Shown: positions 21,538-30,043, numbered from the stretch's first letter. The stretch is 64,000 nt of DNA from Mediterranea massiliensis (GCF_900128475.1 NZ_LT635834.1:63333-127332), one strand, 5' to 3'. Notes: generated by a model from the sequence alone, not told the origin. Program-made: numbers and translations.

Positions 21538-23271
21538 ATGAGTACAAAAAACTCTTCCCGCTTCCCCCCCCTTATCATTGCCATCAGTGTGGTGGTGGGA
21601 ATATTGATCGGCACATTCTATGCCAAACATTATGGAGGAAACCGGCTGGGCATCATCAACGGCTCATCCAACAAGCTGAATGCCCTGCTGCATGTCATCG
21701 ACGACCAGTACGTAGACACCGTAGACATGAGCCAACTGGTAGAAAAGGCCATGCCGCAGATACTGGCCGAACTGGACCCCCACTCCACGTACATTCCTGC
21801 CCAGAAACTGGAGGAAGTCAATTCTGAGCTGGAAGGCAGCTTCAGCGGTGTGGGCATCCAGTTCACCATTCAGGAAGACACCATCCACGTCAACAGCGTC
21901 GTATCGGGCGGCCCTGCCGAAAAGGTGGGCATCATGGCCGGCGACCGCATCGTGACCGTGGACGACAGCCTGTTCGTCGGCAAGGACCTGACCAACGAGA
22001 AGGCCATGCGCCACCTGAAGGGTCCCAAGGGCAGCCAGGTGAAACTGGGCATCAAGCGCATGACCGAGAAAAATCTGCTCGACTTCGTGGTGACCCGAGG
22101 CGACATTCCCCAAAACACCATCGATGCCGCTTATATGCTGAGCCAGGACTTTGGCTACATACAAGTGAGCAAGTTCGGCCGTACCACCCATGTCGAACTG
22201 CTGAATGCCATCGCCCAGCTGAGCCACCAGAACTGCAAGGGCATCATCATCGACCTGCGCGAGAATACGGGAGGCTATATGGAAGCCGCCATCCGCATGG
22301 TCAACGAATTCCTGCCCGAAGGCAAGCTGATTGTCTATACCCAAGGACGCAAATATCCGCGTATGGAGGAATATGCCAACGGTACGGGCAGCTGCCAGAA
22401 CACTCCGCTCGTCGTACTGATTGACCAGGGTTCTGCCTCGGCCAGCGAGATTTTTGCCGGTGCTATCCAGGACAACGACCGCGGCACCATCGTCGGCCTC
22501 CGTTCGTTCGGCAAGGGACTCGTACAGCAGCCCATCGACTTCAGCGACGGTTCGGCCATCCGCCTCACCATTGCCCGCTACTACACCCCGTCGGGCCGCT
22601 GCATCCAGCGTCCTTACGAAAGCGGCAACGACAGCAAGTACGAAATGGATTGGCTGGACCGCTACGAACACGGCGAATTCTTCTCCAAAGACAGCGTGAA
22701 GCTGGACAAGAGCACCAGCTATTACACTTCCCTCGGACGTCCAGTCTATGGTGGAGGAGGCATCATGCCCGATGTGTTCGTGCCACGAGATACAACCGGC
22801 GTAACCTCCTACCTGATCGATGTCAGCAACAAGGGCCTGCTCATCCAATTCAGCTTCCAGTACACCGACCGTAACCGTTCCAAACTGAACGAATATACGA
22901 CCGAAGAAGATTTGCTGAACTACCTGAAGAAACAGAACATCACAGAACAGTTTGTCCGCTTTGCTGCAGAAAAGGGCGTGAAGAGACGCAACCTGCTCAT
23001 CAACAAGTCACACAAGCTGCTGGAAAGGAATCTCTACGGTAATATCATTTACAACATGCTGGGTAAGGAAGCCTATATCCGCTACATCAACCGCGACGAT
23101 GCCACCGTCCTGAAGGCACTGGAAATCCTGGAACGCGGTGAAGCGTTCCCCAAAGCTCCTGAAACCGTAACAGACAATAAAGACAATGAAAACAGGAAAA
23201 AAAGAACTGCGCAAGTATATAGCAGAACTGAAAACCCTGCACGCCACTTCCGCTACGCAGTTGTCGGCTGA
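21538..23271 (+). CDS. S41 family C-terminal processing peptidase (Ctp/Prc type)
   Basis: 577 residues. An N-terminal anchor (about residues 11-30) is followed by a helical segment, a PDZ domain (about 90-175, opening FSGVGIQF) and the S41 tail-specific protease domain. The catalytic Ser is in DQGSASASEIFAGAIQ and the Lys in SFGKGLVQ, so a full Ser-Lys dyad is present. It acts in the periplasm on protein C termini. The C-terminal 28 codons overlap the start of the next gene in another frame; the last residues (RTAQVYSRTENPARHF) do not look like a conserved terminus, so a recent stop-codon shift is possible. Confidence 0.9.
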   Translation: MSTKNSSRFPPLIIAISVVVGILIGTFYAKHYGGNRLGIINGSSNKLNALLHVIDDQYVDTVDMSQLVEKAMPQILAELDPHSTYIPAQKLEEVNSELEGSFSGVGIQFTIQEDTIHVNSVVSGGPAEKVGIMAGDRIVTVDDSLFVGKDLTNEKAMRHLKGPKGSQVKLGIKRMTEKNLLDFVVTRGDIPQNTIDAAYMLSQDFGYIQVSKFGRTTHVELLNAIAQLSHQNCKGIIIDLRENTGGYMEAAIRMVNEFLPEGKLIVYTQGRKYPRMEEYANGTGSCQNTPLVVLIDQGSASASEIFAGAIQDNDRGTIVGLRSFGKGLVQQPIDFSDGSAIRLTIARYYTPSGRCIQRPYESGNDSKYEMDWLDRYEHGEFFSKDSVKLDKSTSYYTSLGRPVYGGGGIMPDVFVPRDTTGVTSYLIDVSNKGLLIQFSFQYTDRNRSKLNEYTTEEDLLNYLKKQNITEQFVRFAAEKGVKRRNLLINKSHKLLERNLYGNIIYNMLGKEAYIRYINRDDATVLKALEILERGEAFPKAPETVTDNKDNENRKKRTAQVYSRTENPARHFRYAVVG

Positions 23272-23716
23272 AATCATGGCACGTCTGGAGACTCATCCCC
23301 AGTTCCAGCAGGCCAAAACAGTTCTGATGTACCACTCCCTTGCGGATGAAGTCAACACGCACGACTTCATCCGCAAGTGGTATGCCTCCAAACGCATCCT
23401 GCTGCCTGTGGTCAAAGGAGAATGGCTCGAGCTGTATACCTATAACGGTCCCGACCGGATGAAGATTGGAGCTTATGGGATAGAAGAACCGACGGAAGGC
23501 AAGTTTACCGACCTGATGCAGATAGACCTGGCCGTCATACCGGGTGTGGCCTTCGACCGCCGTGGCAACCGCCTCGGACGCGGGAAAGGATATTACGACC
23601 GCCTGCTCCCTTTCCTGGCTACCACGTATAAACTGGGTATCTGCTTTCCCTACCAATTACTGGAAAACATTCCTACCGAACCTTTCGACATACGTATGGA
23701 CGAAGTACTCTGCTAA
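23186..23716 (+). CDS. 5-formyltetrahydrofolate cyclo-ligase
   Basis: 176 residues. The N-terminal basic helix (KKELRKYIAELK) and the C-terminal ATP-binding motif GNRLGRGKGYYDRLL identify the family, which converts 5-formyl-THF to 5,10-methenyl-THF with ATP in folate salvage. The start at 23186 gives the expected N terminus, so the gene overlaps the S41 protease gene by 86 bp in a different frame. It is the last gene of the dcp operon and converges with the DUF721 gene 22 bp away. Confidence 0.92.
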   Translation: MKTGKKELRKYIAELKTLHATSATQLSAEIMARLETHPQFQQAKTVLMYHSLADEVNTHDFIRKWYASKRILLPVVKGEWLELYTYNGPDRMKIGAYGIEEPTEGKFTDLMQIDLAVIPGVAFDRRGNRLGRGKGYYDRLLPFLATTYKLGICFPYQLLENIPTEPFDIRMDEVLC

Positions 23717-23738
23717 GCATCAGCCGGGCGGAAAACGC

Positions 23739-24029
23739 TTATCGGAAAATAATGTTGGTGATGACCTGAGCCCCGACATGCTGGTTCAGGTTACGCACAA
23801 GCAGCTCGCGCCCCATCATCAGCTCCTGACGCAGGGCAGCCGATGTGAGCGAGACGTACAGCACCTGATTTTTGATGAAAAGGTCACGCGTATAGGAAGC
23901 GATGACCGGCCCCAACACTTCGGGCCACGCATTGATGAGACGGCGTTCGTTCAACGGCGACTCCAGACTCTCCTGCCGCAAGAAATTGCGTATCAGCACT
24001 CCTATCTGTTCGGCATTGTTTCTTTTCAT
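23739..24029 (-). CDS. DUF721 (DciA-like) protein
   Basis: 96 residues, the compact form found in Bacteroidetes. The family core is NAWPEVLGPVIASYTRDLFIKNQVLYVSLTSAALRQEL (read in two parts around residues 27-65). In other bacteria the DUF721 protein DciA loads the replicative helicase, and this gene is often next to recF or gyrB. Here its start overlaps the recF stop by 4 bp, so the two are coupled, which fits a role in DNA replication or repair. The helicase-loading role is inferred from the family, not shown here. Confidence 0.8.
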   Translation of the reverse strand: MKRNNAEQIGVLIRNFLRQESLESPLNERRLINAWPEVLGPVIASYTRDLFIKNQVLYVSLTSAALRQELMMGRELLVRNLNQHVGAQVITNIIFR

Positions 24030-25138
24030 ACCTCACCCTCCTGCATTTCCGTCACCGCCCCCTGCTCCACCCGGAACATCCGATAGTCTCCGCCTACCTT
24101 GTGCAGGATGTTGTCCAGATGGCTGCGGTTGGTGTCTGTAATGAAAATCTGCCCGAAGCGGTCGCCCGCCACCAGCTTGACGATCTGCTCCACACGCGAA
24201 GCATCCAGTTTGTCGAAGATGTCGTCCAGCAACAGCAGCGGAACGGTGGTACCCGTACGGCGAAGGAAGTCGAACTGGGCCAGTTTCAACGCCACAAGGT
24301 AAGTCTTGTTCTGCCCTTGCGACCCCTCGCGCTTGATGGGAAAATCGCCGAGCAACATTTCCAGATCGTCCTTATGGATACCGCGCAACGAAAAGCCCAT
24401 GATACGGTCGCGCTCACGGCTTTCCTTCAGCACCTCCAGCAGGGATGCTCCCCGTGCATGCGAGCGGTAGCTCAGTCCTACCTGTTCCCGGTCCTGTGAT
24501 ATGAACGAATAGAAGGACTGAAAAATAGGAATAAACTCGTTGACAAACGCTTCCCGCTTGCGGAACACCACTTCACCCGCCTGGGCCATCATCTCCTCCC
24601 ACACCAGGAAAAGCTCTTCCTCGACCGGCTGTTCACTCTTCAGCAGCGTGTTGCGCTGGGTCAAGGCCTTGTTGTAACGAATCAGCGCATCGAGATACTC
24701 TTTGTCGTATTGCGAAACGACCACATCCATGAAGCGGCGGCGTTCGTCGCTTCCGCCGGCAATCAGTTCCGTATCCGCCGGCGACACCATCACCAACGGC
24801 AGGAAGCCGATGTGGTCCGACAGACGGGTGTATTCCTTCTTGTTGCGCTTGAACTGCTTCTTCTGCCTGCGCTTCATGCCGCAATACACCTCTTCCGGCG
24901 TGCCGTCCTCCGCCTCGTAAAATCCCTGGATGACAAAGAAGTCGGCCTCGTGGCGGATGTTCTGCGAGTCGATGGGGTTGCCCGCACTCTTGCAGAACGA
25001 AAGGAAATACACCGCATCCAGCAAGTTCGTCTTCCCCATGCCGTTCTGCCCGAAAAAGCAGTTCAGCTTCGGCGAGAAAGACAGTTCCACCTGCTCTAAG
25101 TTCTTATAATTGAGTATAGAAATGCGTCTCAGTATCAT
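24026..25138 (-). CDS. recF: DNA replication and repair protein RecF
   Basis: 370 residues beginning MILRRISILNYKNL, the family N terminus; a 19-codon upstream extension was rejected because it would run through the promoter box. This SMC-like ATPase shows the Walker A motif GQNGMGKTN, the ABC signature region GSQGQNKTY and the Walker B motif LLLLDDIFDKLD. RecF helps load RecA at single-strand gaps with RecO and RecR. It is the first gene of a two-gene unit with the DUF721 gene. Confidence 0.95.
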   Translation of the reverse strand: MILRRISILNYKNLEQVELSFSPKLNCFFGQNGMGKTNLLDAVYFLSFCKSAGNPIDSQNIRHEADFFVIQGFYEAEDGTPEEVYCGMKRRQKKQFKRNKKEYTRLSDHIGFLPLVMVSPADTELIAGGSDERRRFMDVVVSQYDKEYLDALIRYNKALTQRNTLLKSEQPVEEELFLVWEEMMAQAGEVVFRKREAFVNEFIPIFQSFYSFISQDREQVGLSYRSHARGASLLEVLKESRERDRIMGFSLRGIHKDDLEMLLGDFPIKREGSQGQNKTYLVALKLAQFDFLRRTGTTVPLLLLDDIFDKLDASRVEQIVKLVAGDRFGQIFITDTNRSHLDNILHKVGGDYRMFRVEQGAVTEMQEGEV

Positions 25139-25159
25139 AATTGTCACTCCATTCACCTG

Positions 25160-25167
25160 CAAAAATA
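25160..25167 (-). promoter_or_regulatory. -7 promoter box of recF
   Basis: TATTTTTG on the minus strand, 22 bp before the recF start. Confidence 0.6.
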
Positions 25168-25241
25168 GGAAGATTTTCGGGCTTTTCCGGCACAAAGTAA
25201 AAAAAGATGCCGTGAAATTTCGCCAAAACCTATAAAAAACT

Positions 25242-25249
25242 TACTTTTG
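25242..25249 (+). promoter_or_regulatory. -7 promoter box of the TPR gene
   Basis: TACTTTTG, 50 bp before the start codon. Confidence 0.6.
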
Positions 25250-25298
25250 CCATTCGAAATCTCAAAGACCGAATAATAACAAAAAAGAATCTATAAAA

Positions 25299-25982
25299 AT
25301 GGCAGAACAAAAGAAAACAAACGAAGCCCTGAATGTGGAAGAGGCACTTACGCAGTCGGAAGCATTCCTCATCAAGTACAAAAAAGCAATTATCGGTGCC
25401 GTAGTGGCAGTCATCGTCATCGTGGCCGGTGTAGTGATGTACAAGCACCTCTATGCCGAACCCCGCGAACAAAAGGCACAGGCCGCCCTGTTCAAAGGAG
25501 AAGAATATCTGGGAGCCGACGCCTACGAACTGGCCCTGAACGGCGACAGCATCGGTTATGCAGGATTCCTGAAAGTAGCCGAAGAATTCAGCGGAACCGA
25601 CGCAGCCAATCTGGCCCACGCCTATGCAGGCATCTGCTATGCTCACCTGGGCAAATATGAAGAAGCCATCAAAGCCTTCGAAAGTTTCGACGGAAACGAC
25701 CAGATGGTTTCTCCGGCCATGAAGGGTGCCATGGGCAACTGCTACGCTTCCCTCGGTCAGCTGGACAAGGCAGCCGACATGCTCCTCAAGGCAGCCAAAG
25801 AAGCCGACAACAACACCTTGAGCCCCATCTATCTGCAGCAGGCAGGTGAGATTCTTGTGAAGCAAGGCAAGTACGACCAGGCTATCGAGGCCTACACGAC
25901 CATCAAGGACAAATACTTCCGCTCCTACCAGGCCATGCAGGCAGACAAGTTCATCGAGCAGGCCAAGCTGATGAAGAAATAA
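25299..25982 (+). CDS. Membrane-anchored tetratricopeptide repeat protein
   Basis: 227 residues. One membrane span (about residues 29-50, AIIGAVVAVIVIVAGVVMY) follows a short cytoplasmic N terminus, and the remainder holds four or five TPR-like helix pairs, for example AHAYAGICYAHLGKYEEAIKA and GNCYASLGQLDKAADML. The layout (one span, then periplasmic TPRs) resembles YfgM-type proteins, which act with secretion or outer-membrane assembly factors, but that role is only an analogy. The last 18 bp of the gene are duplicated directly after its stop. RibH follows 160 bp downstream behind a hairpin. Confidence 0.8.
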   Translation: MAEQKKTNEALNVEEALTQSEAFLIKYKKAIIGAVVAVIVIVAGVVMYKHLYAEPREQKAQAALFKGEEYLGADAYELALNGDSIGYAGFLKVAEEFSGTDAANLAHAYAGICYAHLGKYEEAIKAFESFDGNDQMVSPAMKGAMGNCYASLGQLDKAADMLLKAAKEADNNTLSPIYLQQAGEILVKQGKYDQAIEAYTTIKDKYFRSYQAMQADKFIEQAKLMKK

Positions 25983-26036
25983 AAGCTGATGAAGAAATAA
26001 ACCGCTACACCTTATTATAATAAGTGACGGTCCCCG

Positions 26037-26108
26037 GTCACGGATTAAACGGGAAACACGGTCCATCCACAGGAATACCGTGAAGTTCGTGTAATCCGTG
26101 ACTTTTTT
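26037..26108 (+). terminator. Two-level hairpin between the TPR gene and ribH
   Basis: Outer stem GTCACGGATTA/TAATCCGTGAC (26037-26047 with 26092-26102), inner stem CACGGT/ACCGTG (26057-26062 with 26077-26082), then TTTTTT. It looks like a terminator of the TPR gene, but ribH has no clear TAnnTTTG box after it, so partial read-through is possible. Confidence 0.6.
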
Positions 26109-26145
26109 ATCTACGATGTTCAACCCCATAAAAACCATCCACACT

Positions 26146-26640
26146 ATGGCAACAGCTTATCACAACCTGTCCGAATACGATTTCAACTCAGTACCCGATG
26201 CCGCAAGCATGAAGTTCGGCATTGTCGTATCCGAATGGAACTATAACATCACCGGCGCCCTGCTGAGAGGAGCCGTAGAGACTTTGAAGAAACATGGAGC
26301 CAAAGACGAAAACATTCTGATAAAGACCGTCCCCGGCAGTTTCGAACTGACTTTCGGATCCTGCCAGCTGATCAGGCAAACCGATGTCGATGCCGTCATC
26401 GCCCTGGGCTGCGTGGTACGTGGAGATACCCCTCATTTTGACTATGTTTGCATGGGAGCCACCCAAGGTATCGCCCAATTGAACGCAAACGGCGATGTAC
26501 CAGTTATTTACGGCCTCATTACGACCAATACAATGGAACAGGCAGAAGACCGTGCCGGCGGCCGGCTGGGCAACAAAGGTGACGAATGTGCAATTACTGC
26601 AATAAAAATGATAGATTTCGCTTGCAGTTTACGAAAATAG
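26146..26640 (+). CDS. ribH: 6,7-dimethyl-8-ribityllumazine synthase
   Basis: 164 residues from [14 protein letters not shown]; the frame extends 16 codons upstream but that part would run into the T-run of the preceding hairpin. Lumazine synthase makes the last riboflavin precursor and normally assembles as an icosahedral or pentameric shell. The substrate-binding and catalytic segment [16 protein letters not shown] with the active-site His is intact, as is the [12 protein letters not shown] loop. No FMN riboswitch is visible upstream. A -7 box for the tRNA genes begins 4 bp after its stop codon. Confidence 0.93.
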   Translation: MATAYHNLSEYDFNSVPDAASMKFGIVVSEWNYNITGALLRGAVETLKKHGAKDENILIKTVPGSFELTFGSCQLIRQTDVDAVIALGCVVRGDTPHFDYVCMGATQGIAQLNANGDVPVIYGLITTNTMEQAEDRAGGRLGNKGDECAITAIKMIDFACSLRK

Positions 26641-26643
26641 TCG

Positions 26644-26651
26644 TATCTTTG
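26644..26651 (+). promoter_or_regulatory. -7 promoter box of the tRNA-Tyr/tRNA-Gly unit
   Basis: TATCTTTG, 51 bp before tRNA-Tyr and directly after the ribH stop. Confidence 0.6.
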
Positions 26652-26701
26652 CACCGCAATTGAGAAACAAAGGTGCTTCACCGAGTGAATCAAGAGCGAT
26701 T

Positions 26702-26784
26702 GGGCAAATACCAGAGTGGCCAAATGGGGCAGACTGTAAATCTGCTGGCTTACGCCTTCGGTGGTTCGAATCCATCTTTGCCCA
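26702..26784 (+). tRNA. tRNA-Tyr (anticodon GTA)
   Basis: 83 nt with the long variable arm of a class II tRNA. The acceptor stem GGGCAAA/TTTGCCC is perfect, the anticodon loop is CTGTAAA and the T-loop is GGTTCGAATCC. CCA is not encoded. Confidence 0.95.
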
Positions 26785-26792
26785 CTAAATTT

Positions 26793-26865
26793 GCGGAAGT
26801 AGCTCAGTTGATAGAGCATTAGCCTTCCAAGCTGAGGGTCGCGGGTTTGAGTCCCGTCTTCCGCT
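26793..26865 (+). tRNA. tRNA-Gly (anticodon TCC)
   Basis: 73 nt. Acceptor GCGGAAG/CTTCCGC is perfect, the D-arm is AGCTCAGTTGATAGAGC, the anticodon is TCC and the T-loop is GGGTTTGAGTCCC. It lies 8 bp after tRNA-Tyr and is probably on the same transcript. Confidence 0.95.
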
Positions 26866-26871
26866 CTTAAG

Positions 26872-26910
26872 AAAATCAGATAGTTATCGAAAGATTTCTA
26901 TCTGATTTTT
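26872..26910 (+). terminator. Terminator of the tRNA unit
   Basis: Stem AAAATCAGATAG/CTATCTGATTTT (26872-26883 with 26898-26909) ending in a T-run. Confidence 0.8.
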
Positions 26911-26952
26911 GTTTTAACATTGTTCAGCCTTCCCCTAAAAGACAGAGATACC

Positions 26953-27164
26953 ATGAACGTTTATAGCCAGCACATCATCAAGACCCCTGACGACAACACC
27001 CAAGAACTATATCCTTTCCACTATCTCGAATTCTACGAAGCCAACATCCATCCTTACGACGAATTTCTAATCAACGAAAAGCCCGAACGTATCTATCAAG
27101 GCTGTACGGCCCAAAATTTCTTTCAGTCACACAAAGACGGCTTCCAAAAAATCATCCCCCTCAT
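26953..27164 (+). pseudogene. Unknown gene, 5' fragment (cut by an IS110-family element)
   Basis: About 70 codons from MNVYSQHIIKTPDD to near GFQKIIPLILF, where the reading frame passes into the insertion sequence. It contains a hydrophilic region rich in aromatic and acidic residues (YPFHYLEFYEANIHPYDEF). The continuation lies after the element at 28469-29162. I do not recognise the family. An upstream in-frame Met at 26920 is possible but would start inside the sequence following the tRNA terminator. The exact insertion point is uncertain by about 20 bp. Confidence 0.6.
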
Positions 27165-27179
27165 TCTGTTTTCTATGAT

Positions 27180-28223
27180 TTACGCAAATGTAACAACATC
27201 TTTTTGCAATAAGTTAACACAACTTGTAGGACTTCCCTTCACATAGTCCCAACAGAAAGGTGTTTTGTTGCGTATGACAGCGAACAGTCGATGTATTGTT
27301 TTATTGCGTATGTTATTGACTATGAATCCGAAGGGTTTTCCTTCCGCTTTTTTTCTCTGTGCATACTCCTTTGTCCGGGGATTATGTGTTAACAACGAGA
27401 GTGCACCTTGTGTGAGCAGGGAATTGACATAACGGTTCGATGCCTTGCTCACTCTGGGCTTCTTGTTGATACTTGTGCCGGATGAATGTTCATGGGGAAC
27501 ACATCCCGTATGGTTGGCATACTGGCGGGCGCTATCGAATCTCGTAAAGTTTCTCGTATCCAGAATGATGGCTGATGCTGTTACCCACGATATGCCGGGG
27601 ACGCTGAGCGCCAGTTCCGTATTTTCCTTGAACTCGTCTTCTTCCATTAGAGTTTCACGTATCTCTTTCTCCAAGGACTTGACGGACTCCATAATGGCTT
27701 TCATCACTTTCCGAAGGGCTTTGGATGCTTCGGAGGAGGCCTTTGACGTACTGCCGGAGAAATTGCGTAATTTGACCTCACATTCCTTCAGCATTCTTCT
27801 TGTCAGATGGAGTTCCCGCAATTTTTTCAGACCTTTGTCGGGAAGGGTGCATCCCTTTGCCTTGTCACGGTGCCGGCAGGCGTATTCGGCAATCATGCGC
27901 GCATCAAGTCTGTCCGTCTTGCTGCGCTGTATGCCGCTGCTCAACTTGATCTGAAGCGGATTCTCCAGCCAAAACAAATATTTCCTTTGGGTGAAGCATT
28001 CAACGACCTCCATGCTGTACATCCCGGTATTTTCACCGCAGAACAGGAAATCGGCCGCTTTCAGCCCCTTGTACAGACTACGTAGGCGGCCTGTCATCTG
28101 GGCACATCCCTTGCGGCTGTTTTCTACCTCGCCTTCCTGAAGGATAGACATACTTTCACTTTCCATGCAGCAGTAATTCATTTTTTCCTTGCTGAAATCA
28201 ATTCCAATGATTAACTTTGCCAT
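27180..28223 (-). CDS. IS110-family transposase (DEDD recombinase)
   Basis: 347 residues. The N-terminal RuvC-like DEDD domain shows GIDFSKE (first Asp), the FCGENTGMY region (Glu) and KTDRLDARMIAEYA (last two Asp). A helical linker with charged heptads follows (about 130-195), and the C-terminal Tnp_20 domain shows SVPGISWVTASAIILDT and HEHSSGTSINKKPRVSKASNR, containing the serine thought to be the strand-exchange nucleophile. In this family the protein is guided by a bridge RNA from the element. All key residues are present and the frame is intact, so it may be active. Confidence 0.93.
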   Translation of the reverse strand: MAKLIIGIDFSKEKMNYCCMESESMSILQEGEVENSRKGCAQMTGRLRSLYKGLKAADFLFCGENTGMYSMEVVECFTQRKYLFWLENPLQIKLSSGIQRSKTDRLDARMIAEYACRHRDKAKGCTLPDKGLKKLRELHLTRRMLKECEVKLRNFSGSTSKASSEASKALRKVMKAIMESVKSLEKEIRETLMEEDEFKENTELALSVPGISWVTASAIILDTRNFTRFDSARQYANHTGCVPHEHSSGTSINKKPRVSKASNRYVNSLLTQGALSLLTHNPRTKEYAQRKKAEGKPFGFIVNNIRNKTIHRLFAVIRNKTPFCWDYVKGSPTSCVNLLQKDVVTFA

Positions 28224-28229
28224 ATTCTT

Positions 28230-28450
28230 TAATTTTTAAACAGGTCAGCTACAACAGCCGTGAGCCATCTCCCTTAACTACCATTACCTTTAGGGTAAAA
28301 AGGCAAAGTTTTCTATGTGGCTTTTTGACTGTTAACTGCAAGGTCCAAAACAGAATATAGATTTTATCTGGAACGAGCATGGTTTACCTTGCAGTTGGCT
28401 GGTCTGTTTCTTTCACACAACAAAAGTAATCATTCCAACCGTATTTCCTT
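28230..28450 (-). ncRNA. Candidate bridge RNA region of the IS110-family element
   Basis: The non-coding stretch before the transposase start is where IS110-group elements encode the bridge RNA that pairs with target and donor DNA. It contains an 11-bp inverted repeat AACTGCAAGGT/ACCTTGCAGTT (28334-28344 with 28386-28396) and smaller hairpins such as TTACC/GGTAA (about 28284-28298). Position and structure support the call; RNA ends and guide loops could not be determined by eye. Confidence 0.45.
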
Positions 28451-28468
28451 TTATTGCGCAAATCTAAG

Positions 28469-29162
28469 GGAACGACTCCAAGCTGAGCAAGCTGCAAAAC
28501 GAACTGGAATCCGAGGGGAAACAGGTCTGCATGTTCAATCTCTTCATCCTCGCCATCTTTCTTGTCATGAGAGGAAAATCCCGCTATGTATTCCTACTGA
28601 AGCCCCGCATACAAGAAACCCTTTCCGCGTTGAATAACGTAACCAAAATCACATTTACCAACGCGGACGGCACCACGACAGAAAGCACCAGTTCTACCCT
28701 GATAAAGGCAATAATGGAAACGCTGAATCACAAAAGACAAGCGACTGCAAATCCTACGAAATAGAAAGAATCGTTTCATGGGACCAGCTTTCCAATAAAT
28801 CTGTCCTGCAAAGCTACTTCGTCCACGATTTGACTGTATTCCTGAACCGATACTTTCCCATGAAGAGAAAGAAAGATGCACAAGTATCCACCAAAGAAGT
28901 AGAGTTGATTCTCTATCTGATGAAACTTGTCGATCTTTCCAAAGAAGAGCTGACCAACAAACGCTACTGGCAGCTGATGGCTGTCTACGAAAAAATCAGC
29001 CATCATACCACCGATATAGGAAAATTCTGCATCAATGGAACCGACAGGCTGATTCCTTTGATTTTCATTCCATACGAAGCATGGAGCAAAGGGAAAATAG
29101 ACTGGACGGAAGAAAATATCCCCCAATTAAACTGCGAAGAAGGCGACATCATTCAATTCTGA
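28469..29162 (+). pseudogene. Unknown gene, 3' fragment with a frameshift
   Basis: Continuation of the gene cut by the IS110-family element. The first part reads NDSKLSKLQNELES, then VCMFNLFILAIFLVMRGKSR (a hydrophobic stretch) to about 28730 in one frame; the second part reads SCKSYEIERIVSWDQLSNKS onward in another frame to the stop at 29162, ending EEGDIIQF. A single frameshift near 28730 joins them. No domain was recognised. Two independent lesions (insertion and frameshift) show that the gene is dead in this genome. Confidence 0.6.
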
Positions 29163-30043
29163 TTATTCCCTCCTCCGTCAGGACACACCACTCTCCAGAA
29201 AAACAGTTAATTATTTTCCCCCGTCCATAACTTACCATTTTTTGTTTCAACAAATCAGTTTCCCCCTCTAACTTTGCGGCAACAAACGGGAAAAGAGATA
29301 TAGTCTCTACCGTTTGTCACAGTAAACAGATTGTCCAATCATGTAATACGAACTGAATATGAAACAAGAAAACAAGTGCCCGAATACCCTGCACACCAGT
29401 CCAAATAACGTTGAAGAAACGACAAATAAAGCTGCAAATAAAATTTATTCGTCTCAAAGCCATTACAATTCAAAACCTTTCGCTAACTTTGCCACAATTT
29501 CAGGAAGCTTGTTGCGTCAAGCCTTGAAAGGACATATGATTAACGAAAGGTGTTATTGAAATTATCTTCTACATTCAAACTTCGCAACTTTGAAAACTAG
29601 CATGAAGATGATAGCAATAGCACCGCACCATTTGATACATACCTGCCTTGTATTGTTATATAAGGTCTTTAGATATTATCAATTTGGTGTGGGCTATTGT
29701 TTTATCCATGCTAGAGGTAATGCGAAGACCTGAATGTAGGATAAAACCAATAAGTTCCCACACCTTTTTTATTTACAGCTTATCAAAGGGAACAGATAAG
29801 CACAACTTATCAAAAGATGAAATTACTAATATCTCTTACCGCTTTAAGCGTTCTTTTTTATTCGGTGGTTGCCATTGCAGACAGAAACAACATACAGAAT
29901 CCCTAAAATATGGAATGAAGTATTCTGCTGATGATATAAATACTGAACTACATACTGAACTACATAAAGCTTATCGTTTAGCACATCATTTAAAAGATTA
30001 CAATTGTATACCAAATTTATATCCTAATTAAAAAACAAAAAAA
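29163..30043. other. AT-rich stretch without a confident gene
   Basis: About 880 bp, distinctly AT-rich. It contains two perfect TAnnTTTG boxes (TAACTTTG at 29269-29276 and 29484-29491) without a convincing product behind them, an imperfect inverted repeat at 29284-29316 (AAACGG...CCGTTT around GAGATATAGTCTC), and a 66-codon frame at 29359-29559 (MKQENKCPNTLHTS...) with low-complexity Asn/Lys/Ser content that I do not trust. A frame at 29648-30031 overlaps the possible broken gene listed separately. Confidence 0.5.
29817..30031 (+). pseudogene. Possible frameshifted small secreted protein
   Basis: The sequence from 29817 encodes a convincing signal peptide, MKLLISLTALSVLFYSVV, then AIADRNNIQNP and a stop at 29906. 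Directly after, another frame continues GMKYSADDINTELHTELHKAYRLAHHLKDYNCI to a stop at 30031. One indel near 29900 would join them into a small exported protein of about 70 residues. It could equally be a 29-codon signal-like peptide or chance. It lies 13 bp before the next lipoprotein gene. Confidence 0.3.

Larger units (their letters stand above)
27165..28468 (-). mobile_element. IS110-family insertion sequence
   Basis: About 1.3 kb holding one transposase gene on the minus strand with only a few bases after its stop and a non-coding leader of about 245 bp before its start, the layout of the IS110 group, which lacks long terminal inverted repeats. It interrupts an unknown gene whose two halves flank it. 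CT dinucleotides occur at both probable edges (near 27173 and 28463), compatible with the core used by IS621-like members, but the exact ends could not be fixed because the rejoined frame is ambiguous. Confidence 0.75.

Noticed and set aside
26110-26160. FMN riboswitch before ribH
   Set aside because: The leader is short and contains none of the conserved AGGGGYG-type elements; only the two-level hairpin of the previous gene is present.
29284-29316. Inverted repeat AAACGG...CCGTTT as an invertible promoter
   Set aside because: The arms are only about 6 bp and imperfect, no site-specific recombinase gene is near, and the expected second arm around a promoter-sized segment is missing.
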